Shown piece by piece: positions 1-6,476 of a stretch of DNA of 6,476 nucleotides. Numbering within the stretch: position 1 is the stretch's first letter; the number at the start of each line of letters is the position of its first letter. The notes under the pieces are model-generated. The model was not told where the DNA came from and made no database searches. It saw only the letters and a program-made list of their open reading frames with translations. This DNA is from Alphaproteobacteria bacterium. GTDB lineage: Bacteria > Pseudomonadota > Alphaproteobacteria > Rhodobacterales > Rhodobacteraceae. The stretch spans positions 1 through 6,476 of the forward strand of contig JAURMY010000175.1 in assembly GCA_030830465.1 (NCBI GenBank), read 5' to 3'. The translations under genes were made by a program, and so were the position numbers.

Positions 1-484
1 CATGGGCCAGCGAGGAGGCCCAGAAATCCTGGTAGGGCCGGATCGCAAGGCCGACCCGGGTACAAACCGGCCCGAACACATCGGCGAACCGCGCCAGCCG
101 CGCTGACAATCCGGGATAGAGCCGTGCCGCGCGCAGATTGCCGCGAATCCCGCCCAGCATATTTTCCTCGGACACCAGAACCGCCGATATGCCCATGCCC
201 GCCAAACGGTCCAGTTCGATGCCGATCACACCCTTGTTGCGGGCGGTCAGGCGCGCGGTTTCATCCGGTTCGGCATCCTCGCCGCGCAACAGCCCCGAGA
301 ACATCCCGCCCCGGGTCGTTTTCGGTCCCCAGACGATCATGCCATTTTTCGTCAAATTGTGGTGATTTTGTTGGAGGCTTCGTTGCAGTGTCGTGGTCCC
401 GGTGCGATGCGCACCCATATGAAGGATAACCTCCAAAAGCGATCTGACCTTTCGCGCCGATCCATATGCAATCGCAATCAGCAT
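1..484 (-). CDS. Sulfotransferase-like P-loop protein, N-terminal part (cut by the window edge)
   Basis: This reading frame is open from an ATG at 484 to the left edge (161 codons), so the C-terminus is missing. Residues 19-34 read VILHMGAHRTGTTTLQ. A hydrophobic strand followed by a G-x-H-(R/K)-T-G-T-T loop is the 5'-phosphosulfate-binding loop of bacterial sulfotransferase-like proteins that use PAPS. Later parts also fit the family: a strand ending LVSEENMLGG (residues 103-112), and AIRPYQDFWASSLA (147-160), which resembles the R-x-x-x-x-F-x-A-S segment near the 3'-phosphate site. The substrate cannot be guessed. An AGAGG at 498-494 lies 9 bases before the ATG. A TTG at 436, or an ATG at 418 with a GGAGG 11 bases upstream, are alternative starts. 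The TTG would put the P-loop strand right at the N-terminus, as is usual in the family, while the 418 start would cut off that strand. The gene diverges from the DUF4174 gene. Family assignment is fairly sure; the start is uncertain. Confidence 0.78.
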   Translation of the reverse strand, partial: MLIAIAYGSARKVRSLLEVILHMGAHRTGTTTLQRSLQQNHHNLTKNGMIVWGPKTTRGGMFSGLLRGEDAEPDETARLTARNKGVIGIELDRLAGMGISAVLVSEENMLGGIRGNLRAARLYPGLSARLARFADVFGPVCTRVGLAIRPYQDFWASSLAH

Positions 485-595
485 AGACCGAAACCTCTGA
501 CCGGTTGATTAACGGGCCGGGAAATTGTCCGAAATCCCCAGGCCCCCTTCGTTTGTCCCGCCAAAGCCCTTATATGAACGTCAAAGGATGATTTG

Positions 596-994
596 ATGCG
601 CCGAATACTGACCCTTGCCTTTCTGCTGGCAGCCCCCGTTGCACTGGCACAGGACGCCGACCCTTTGGCGCAATATGCCTGGACGTCGCGCGTGGTGGCG
701 GTGTTTGCCGACACGCCGCAGGATCCCCGGCTTGTGCGGCAGACCGAATTGCTGGCCGCCGATCCCGACGCTTTGGCGGAACGCGATGTCGTGGTGATCG
801 TTGATACCGACCCCGCCGCCAAGGGCGCGCTGCGCCAGAAACTGCATCCGCGCGATTTCATGCTGGTGGTGGTCGACAAAGACGGCAGCATTCTGTTTCG
901 CAAACCCACCCCCTGGAGCACAAGGGAACTGAGCCGCGCCATCGACAAGACCCCAATGCGGATCGACGAGATCAACGAAAAACTGGGGAAGTGA
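596..994 (+). CDS. DUF4174 family secreted protein
   Basis: 132 residues, exported. Residues 1-19 are a Sec signal peptide: MRR, a hydrophobic core LTLAFLLAAPVA, and likely cleavage after ALA or ALAQ. The mature part matches the DUF4174 pattern: an aromatic/Trp plus SRVVAVFA strand (27-38), a mid-domain ERDVVVIVD strand (62-70), then VVVDKDGSILFRK (91-103) and the closing PWS...IDKTPMR..E signature (106-125). The alternating strands suggest a small thioredoxin-like alpha/beta fold, but no CxxC is present, so redox catalysis is unlikely. No biochemical role is known for the family. The ATG at 596 is preferred over the adjacent TTG at 593 because AGGA at 585-588 sits 7 bases upstream of it. The gene converges on pccA. 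DUF4174 genes are known in Rhodobacterales, but any functional link to PCC is inference. Confidence 0.9.
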   Translation: MRRILTLAFLLAAPVALAQDADPLAQYAWTSRVVAVFADTPQDPRLVRQTELLAADPDALAERDVVVIVDTDPAAKGALRQKLHPRDFMLVVVDKDGSILFRKPTPWSTRELSRAIDKTPMRIDEINEKLGK

Positions 995-1070
995 GCGGCG
1001 TTATTGATTGTGCCGCCATTTGCCACCATGTTTAAACCACGGGACGCAACTGCTGCAAAAGGCAAACACG

Positions 1071-1136
1071 ATGTCTGAGACACGCAAGAAACCTTCGCCG
1101 ATTGCCGGACAGACCGGGCCGCGTCCGGGTTACTGA
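1071..1136 (+). CDS. Possible 21-residue micro-ORF
   Basis: A short ATG frame lies in the convergent gap between the DUF4174 gene and pccA. It starts MSETRKKPSP and ends TGPRPGY before TGA. An AAAAGG at about 1057-1062 lies 8 bases before the ATG, a good Shine-Dalgarno distance. The peptide is basic, rich in Pro and Gly, and has no hydrophobic segment, so it would be soluble and probably disordered. It could be a real microprotein, the remnant of a longer gene, or chance. I do not recognise it. Confidence 0.25.
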   Translation: MSETRKKPSPIAGQTGPRPGY

Positions 1137-1223
1137 TCAGTCTTAGGCCGCGACTATTCATTGCGCCGCCGATCAGGGCAACGGTGATCTGAATGTTAAG
1201 CGTGAACCAGCCTTCCATCCGCC

Positions 1224-3224
<2,001 letters not shown>

Positions 3225-3306
3225 GGGCTACGTCCTTGTCAGCGCGCAGATGTTGGCCACCTGCCTGTTGGTTTTAAGGGGAAAGCCGCGCCGGTCAGCG
3301 GGCCGC

Positions 3307-3343
3307 AAAAAGGAAGGGCCCGACTGGCAAACAGTCAGGCCCT
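3307..3343 (-). terminator. Intrinsic terminator or attenuator hairpin upstream of pccA
   Basis: On the minus strand, bases 3343-3332 pair with 3326-3315 to form a 12-bp stem. Every position pairs, with one G-T wobble, and the loop is 5 bases (TTTGC). The stem is followed by TCC and then TTTTT (3311-3307), which would be a U tract in the RNA. The plus-strand copy has a C-A mismatch at the wobble position and no T tail, so the signal is directional. It ends about 165 bases after the stop of the 3509-3865 gene and about 82 bases before pccA. It could terminate the pccB-led transcript, or it could attenuate transcription starting in the leader. The two uses cannot be told apart from sequence. 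Confidence 0.8.
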
Positions 3344-3406
3344 GAAGAGGGGAAGGGTATATCTCGAAGTAACCTGCGGGCAGGAAAGGGACGCATGATC
3401 CTGCCA

Positions 3407-3455
3407 CACCCTGAACATATGCCAGGTTGCCGCAATTACAAAGCACGGAAATTGC
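3407..3455 (-). promoter_or_regulatory. Candidate pccA promoter with overlapping inverted repeat
   Basis: Within the 284-base gap before pccA, TTGTAA (3441-3436) and TATGTT (3419-3414) are separated by 16 bases and each matches the sigma-70 consensus at 4 of 6 positions. An inverted repeat, GCAATT (3455-3450) and AATTGC (3437-3432) with 12 bases between, overlaps the -35 box, which is where a repressor or activator could sit. Transcription from here would pass through the downstream hairpin before reaching pccA. The element matches are modest, so the call is tentative. Confidence 0.3.
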
Positions 3456-3508
3456 AGCCCGGCCGGCTTCGGCCAAAATTTGCCAAACATATGAACGGGT
3501 AAGCGAAA

Positions 3509-3865
3509 TCACGCCGAATGCCCCGAAAATATATCCGGAAACGACACCATGGCCCGCTGAATATCAATCTTAAGGCGTGCATCATAGGCTTTCGGGTCAA
3601 AGTCTTCGTCGGCAGGCACCACTTCGCGACCGAACAGCCAGCTTAGACGTCCGGCGTCCAGATTGCCCCTTTCAAAGGGTTCCTCGCCAAAATGCTCCAG
3701 CAAAGCGGTCAGAAAGGCCGAATCAGCGCGCCGGTCTGCCGGTTTGCGATCGGCATAGCGTTCCCGCGCGGTCAGTGGCGTCACCCCTTTGGGATTGGCG
3801 CGGCGAATGGTGAACTGAAAGTCCGAACTGGGCATGCGCCCCGGAAAACCTCTGTGTTTCAGCAT
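3509..3865 (-). CDS. Uncharacterised 118-residue cytosolic protein
   Basis: I do not recognise this protein. It has no signal peptide or membrane segment, so it is probably cytosolic. The first 50 residues are strongly basic (FQFTIRRANPKG at 16-27, ARERYADRKPADRR at 33-46). The second half is acidic and likely helical (FLTALLEHFGEEPFERG 51-67, LSWLFGREVVPADEDFDP 74-91), and the end is DIQRAMVSFPDIFSG. There are no cysteines and no obvious catalytic motif. The polarity suggests a partner-binding or scaffold role, which is inference. The ATG at 3865 is preferred because AGGGG lies 5 bases upstream, only 10 bases after the previous stop. A longer frame from 3937 would overlap the upstream gene by 62 bases, and an internal ATG at codon 11 is also possible. 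It is the last gene before the hairpin, in the pccB-led cluster. Base composition resembles its neighbours. Confidence 0.75.
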   Translation of the reverse strand: MLKHRGFPGRMPSSDFQFTIRRANPKGVTPLTARERYADRKPADRRADSAFLTALLEHFGEEPFERGNLDAGRLSWLFGREVVPADEDFDPKAYDARLKIDIQRAMVSFPDIFSGHSA

Positions 3866-3875
3866 GTTAACCCCT

Positions 3876-4274
3876 TCAATATGTCCATTCGCACTGCCCC
3901 GACACCACCCGATAGGCCCCCATGAACTGGGTGACATCGCTGTCGCTTTCGCCCCGCGCGATGGGGCGGTCCATCAGGTTGACGATGATCTGGTCGACCG
4001 CCCCGGTCGAGGTCGCCAGCGGCAGGCCGACCTTGTTGCAGATAAATTCGATGTCCTTTTCGGCATCCTCAAACTTGATCTTGCCGCCCGCTTTGGCGAT
4101 TTCCGGCGCCAGAAAGCGCAGAATCATCCAGGCTTCCCCCTTGGCGCCCTCGTCCAGGTGATCCTCCCACAGGAATTCATAGGGCAGCATGATCTGCCCC
4201 GACGGCACCGCCATCGGCTCGGCAGCAGCGGCAGGCGGCGCCAAGGCCGCCAGAATCAGGGCAAGGCCGCGCAT
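3876..4274 (-). CDS. DUF6497-like secreted protein
   Basis: 132 residues from the ATG at 4274, which overlaps the stop of the membrane-protein gene in a TGATG junction and so is probably translationally coupled. A longer frame from 4331 is open but would put extra residues in front of a typical signal peptide. Residues 1-18 (MRGLALILAALAPPAAAA) form a Sec signal with cleavage before EP. The mature domain has PSGQIMLPYEFLWE (24-37), a WMILRFLAPEIAK strand-helix (49-61), DIEFICNKVGLPL (74-86), QIIVNLMDRP (95-104) and a C-terminal QFMGAYRVVSGQCEW (116-130). This order of segments resembles the DUF6497 family known from Rhodobacterales, by memory of the family. Only two cysteines are present, C79 and C128, which could form a disulfide in the periplasm. 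Function is unknown. Confidence 0.8.
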   Translation of the reverse strand: MRGLALILAALAPPAAAAEPMAVPSGQIMLPYEFLWEDHLDEGAKGEAWMILRFLAPEIAKAGGKIKFEDAEKDIEFICNKVGLPLATSTGAVDQIIVNLMDRPIARGESDSDVTQFMGAYRVVSGQCEWTY

Positions 4275-4648
4275 CAGAAAACGCCCCATGCCAGCAGGCC
4301 GCACAGACAGGCGGCCCAGAAGGCCAGCCATTGCGGCATCTGGTTCACGCGGAACCCTTCACGCCGCATGGTGATGAAACTGAGCGCGCCCAAGGCATAG
4401 CCATAGACCGTTGCCAGCATCGCCAGCGGCAGGAAATCCAGCCGCCAAAGCGGCGCCAGATAACAAACGGTCAGAATGACCATGGTGACCGAGCCCCAAT
4501 CCCAGCTGAATTTCAGCGTGTGCTTGGGCACATGGTGCAATTCCGCTTTCAACAAGGGGCCGACGATCAGGTTCCGCCCCCGCACCAGATGGATGTAAAA
4601 CCCGAAGGCCGAAATCATCGCTGCCGCGATCAGAAAAACCTCTCTCAT
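4274..4648 (-). CDS. Small four-helix inner-membrane protein
   Basis: 124 residues with four predicted transmembrane segments: about 4-22 (VFLIAAAMISAFGFYIHLV), 52-67 (GSVTMVILTVCYLAPL), 71-93 (DFLPLAMLATVYGYALGALS onward) and 105-123 (PQWLAFWAACLCGLLAWG). The longest hydrophilic part is the loop between helices 1 and 2, with RGRNLIVGPLL (23-33), HHVPKH (38-43) and SWDWGS (48-53). Short membrane proteins with an H-x-x-x-G...PLL...W pattern here are known in Proteobacteria, but I cannot name the family securely. No transporter or enzyme motif is visible. The ATG overlaps the stop of the cupin gene as ATGA (4648-4645), and its own stop overlaps the next start as TGATG, so it sits in a coupled run of three genes. 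It could anchor or assist the secreted protein encoded next, which is inference. Confidence 0.85.
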   Translation of the reverse strand: MREVFLIAAAMISAFGFYIHLVRGRNLIVGPLLKAELHHVPKHTLKFSWDWGSVTMVILTVCYLAPLWRLDFLPLAMLATVYGYALGALSFITMRREGFRVNQMPQWLAFWAACLCGLLAWGVF

Positions 4649-5046
4649 GCCGGTGCCTTTGCATCATGGGTGGCAAATTCGGCGGGCGAGACCACCTCGA
4701 TCAGCTCCATGTCGTCGGAGTGCCGAACCTCGCGGTGCCGGATACCGGCGGGTTGCAATACACAGGACCCGGCCCGCAGCATCTGCAATCCCTGCCCCTC
4801 ATATTCAAACTCAACCCAGCCCTTGGTGACATAGACCAGTTGAAAATCGAGATCATGGGTATGCCAGGAACCGGGGCTGTCGGCCCCCGGCACCGCCCGG
4901 ATCACATGCGCGCCGAACTTGCCGCCGGTCGCCTCGGGAATGCCCATGTGGCGATATTCAAAGAACGACCGCAGCCCGGCGCCTTCAAAGGCCGAATTGT
5001 CGGCGTGGCTGATGGTGAAGGACTGGTTTTTGTAAAGCTGGGTCAT
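4645..5046 (-). CDS. Small single-domain cupin protein
   Basis: 133 residues, with one cupin_2-type beta barrel and no signal peptide, so cytosolic. Motif 1 is GSWHTHDLDFQLVYVTKG (59-76), with metal-ligand histidines H62 and H64. The usual glutamate position holds glutamine, Q69. Motif 2 is GSCVLQPAGIRH (93-104) with the P-x-G turn and histidine H104. The domain thus keeps three histidines and could bind Fe, Mn or Zn, with Gln as an atypical fourth ligand. Small cupins range from dioxygenases and isomerases to sensors, and the substrate cannot be told from sequence. The ATG at 5046 is 34 bases after the pccB stop, with GGAG 11 bases upstream of it. Co-transcription with pccB suggests a role near acyl-CoA or propionate metabolism, but that is inference only. 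Confidence 0.9.
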   Translation of the reverse strand: MTQLYKNQSFTISHADNSAFEGAGLRSFFEYRHMGIPEATGGKFGAHVIRAVPGADSPGSWHTHDLDFQLVYVTKGWVEFEYEGQGLQMLRAGSCVLQPAGIRHREVRHSDDMELIEVVSPAEFATHDAKAPA

Positions 5047-5080
5047 CGGTTTGACATCTCCACACTGACAGGTTGCGGCC

Positions 5081-6476
5081 TCACAACGGGATGTTGTCGT
5101 GTTTCTTCCAGGGATTGCTCAGCGTCTTGTTGCGCAGGGCGGCAAAGGACCGCGCCACCCGTTTGCGTGTCGCTGAGGGCATGATCACATCGTCAATGAA
5201 GCCCTTTTCCGCCGCCACAAACGGATTGGCGAAACGGTCTTCATAATCCGCCGTGCGCTTGGCGATCTTGTCGGCATCGCCCAGCTCGGACCGGTACAGA
5301 ATTTCCACCGCACCCTTGGCCCCCATCACCGCGATCTGCGCCGTCGGCCAGGCATAGTTGAAGTCGCCGCGCAGATGTTTTGACGCCATAACGTCATAGG
5401 CCCCGCCATAGGCTTTTCGTGTAATAACAGTGACTTTCGGCACCGTCGCCTCGCCATAGGCAAACAGCAGTTTGGCACCATGCTTGATAACCCCGCCATA
5501 TTCCTGGCTGGTTCCCGGCAGAAATCCGGGCACGTCCACCAGGGTCAGAATCGGGATTTCAAAGGCATCGCAGAACCGCACGAATCGCGCGGCTTTGCGG
5601 CTGGCATCAATGTCCAGACAGCCCGCCAGCACCATCGGCTGGTTGGCCACAACGCCGACGGTCGCACCTTCGATGCGGATGAAACCGGTCAGGATATTGG
5701 CGGCAAAATCGGCCTGGGTTTCAAAGAAATCCGCCTCATCCGCCAGCTTGCGCACCAGTTCCTTCATGTCATAGGGCTGGTTCGGGTTGTCCGGAATCAG
5801 CGTATCCAGCGACAATTCCATCCGCGCCGGATCATCAAAAAACGGCCTCACCGGCGCTTTGTCTTTGTTATTCAAAGGTAAAAAATCAAACAGACGGCGG
5901 ATTTCGCTTAGGGCTTCGATGTCGTTTTCGAAGGCCCCGTCGGCAACCGAGGATTTGCTGGTGTGGGTTTTCGCCCCGCCCAACTGTTCCGCCGTGACCA
6001 CCTCGTTGGTGACGGTTTTCACCACATCCGGGCCGGTCACGAACATATAGGAACTGTCTTTGACCATATAGATAAAGTCGGTCATCGCCGGGCTGTAAAC
6101 CGCACCACCCGCGCAGGGCCCCATGATCACGCTGATCTGCGGCACCACCCCGCTGGCCATGATGTTCTTCTGAAACACGTCGGCATAGCCCGCCAGACTG
6201 GCCACGCCCTCCTGAATGCGCGCGCCGCCGGAATCGTTGATGCCAATCACCGGCGCCCCGGCCTTGATTGCCATGTCCATGATCTTGCATATCTTTTCGG
6301 CGTGGGTTTCCGAAAGAGAGCCGCCGAAAATGGTGAAATCCTGGCTGAACACATAGACCATGCGCCCGTTGATCGTGCCCCAGCCCGTGATCACACCGTC
6401 GCCGGGATAGCGGACCTGCTGCATCCCGAATTCGGTGCAACGATGCGCCTTGAACATGTCGAACTCTTCAAACGAG
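5081..6476 (-). CDS. pccB: Propionyl-CoA carboxylase beta subunit (carboxyltransferase), 5' end outside the window
   Basis: The frame is open to the right edge, with 464 codons present. Family members are about 510 residues, so roughly 46 N-terminal residues are missing. The ATG at 6457 is internal: the preceding codons read SFEEFD, a conserved family stretch, and continue into [12 protein letters not shown]. The subunit transfers the carboxyl group from carboxybiotin on PccA to propionyl-CoA, giving (S)-methylmalonyl-CoA. Counting from that internal Met, the N-domain crotonase-like fold has [11 protein letters not shown] (74-84) and the first oxyanion-hole glycines in [12 protein letters not shown] (113-124). 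The C-domain has [15 protein letters not shown] (308-322) and the second oxyanion site in AYGGAYD (349-355). The Asp after GGAY occupies the position linked to propionyl-CoA preference in actinobacterial PCC. The C-terminus [11 protein letters not shown] is the usual PccB ending. It leads the cluster of small genes downstream. Confidence 0.97.
   Translation of the reverse strand, partial: SFEEFDMFKAHRCTEFGMQQVRYPGDGVITGWGTINGRMVYVFSQDFTIFGGSLSETHAEKICKIMDMAIKAGAPVIGINDSGGARIQEGVASLAGYADVFQKNIMASGVVPQISVIMGPCAGGAVYSPAMTDFIYMVKDSSYMFVTGPDVVKTVTNEVVTAEQLGGAKTHTSKSSVADGAFENDIEALSEIRRLFDFLPLNNKDKAPVRPFFDDPARMELSLDTLIPDNPNQPYDMKELVRKLADEADFFETQADFAANILTGFIRIEGATVGVVANQPMVLAGCLDIDASRKAARFVRFCDAFEIPILTLVDVPGFLPGTSQEYGGVIKHGAKLLFAYGEATVPKVTVITRKAYGGAYDVMASKHLRGDFNYAWPTAQIAVMGAKGAVEILYRSELGDADKIAKRTADYEDRFANPFVAAEKGFIDDVIMPSATRKRVARSFAALRNKTLSNPWKKHDNIPL

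Noticed and set aside
124..429. Plus-strand 101-codon and 75-codon frames at the left edge
   Set aside because: They are antisense to the sulfotransferase-like frame, which has a recognisable P-loop; the Pro/Arg-rich product is typical of a GC-rich shadow.
995..1016. GCGGC/GCCGC hairpin directly after the DUF4174 stop
   Set aside because: Only 5 bp with a 12-base loop and no T tail on either strand, so not a convincing terminator.
478..1218. 246-codon minus-strand frame opposite the DUF4174 gene, as a full-length gene
   Set aside because: Its middle and end are antisense to a clear secreted-protein gene and read as low-complexity Ser/Arg shadow. Only its first residues are kept as a low-interest finding.
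3479..3487. TTTGCCAAA as a PccR-type operator (the Rhodobacter motif is remembered as paired TTTGCAAA)
   Set aside because: It is a single imperfect copy with an extra base and no second copy at fixed spacing; not enough to annotate as a binding site.
3228..3512. 94-codon minus-strand frame with a GTG start overlapping the stop of the 3509-3865 gene (GTGA) and ending just before pccA
   Set aside because: It runs straight through the terminator-like hairpin, has a Cys/Pro/Ser mix unlike its neighbours, shows no domain pattern, and fits better as a chance frame in the pccA leader.
5886..6440. Minus-strand 184-codon frame inside pccB in another frame
   Set aside because: Overlaps well-conserved PccB sequence on the same strand and reads as a Gly/Arg/His-rich shadow.
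6455..6457. ATG at 6457 as the pccB start
   Set aside because: Upstream codons SFEEFD match the conserved family sequence and the frame stays open to the edge, so this Met is internal.

Overview
The window is a piece of a GC-rich alphaproteobacterial chromosome, most likely from Rhodobacterales (roseobacter/Rhodobacter group). This rests on the close resemblance of both propionyl-CoA carboxylase (PCC) subunits to those remembered from roseobacters, and on DUF4174-type and DUF6497-type proteins, which are common in that order. The placement comes from recognising protein families, not from a search.

Layout from right to left, as the minus strand is transcribed: a 5'-truncated pccB (6476-5081, PCC beta subunit); a small cytosolic cupin (5046-4645); a four-helix membrane protein (4648-4274); a secreted DUF6497-like protein (4274-3876); an unrecognised 118-residue basic/acidic protein (3865-3509); a 284-base non-coding leader (3225-3508) with a strong intrinsic-terminator-like hairpin and a possible promoter; then full-length pccA (3224-1224, biotin carboxylase plus biotin carrier alpha subunit). 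The four small genes are tightly packed: a 34-base gap after pccB, an ATGA overlap, a TGATG overlap and a 10-base gap. They look like one transcript with pccB, while pccA is set apart by the hairpin.

Past pccA is a 229-base convergent gap (995-1223) that holds only a possible 21-codon micro-ORF and no convincing terminator. Then comes a plus-strand DUF4174 secreted protein (596-994). Diverging from it across about 110 bases is the start of a sulfotransferase-like P-loop protein on the minus strand (484 to base 1), which runs off the left edge.

Functionally, PccA and PccB assemble into the alpha6-beta6 PCC. It carboxylates propionyl-CoA to (S)-methylmalonyl-CoA, feeding propionate, odd-chain fatty acid, branched amino acid, DMSP or ethylmalonyl-CoA-derived carbon towards succinyl-CoA. 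The methylmalonyl-CoA mutase that often follows pccA in this group is not next to it here. The main unexplained content is the cassette of four small genes between pccB and pccA and the hairpin-bearing pccA leader. Nothing in the window looks like a mobile element, CRISPR array, tRNA or rRNA. The remaining open frames appear to be GC-rich shadows of these genes.
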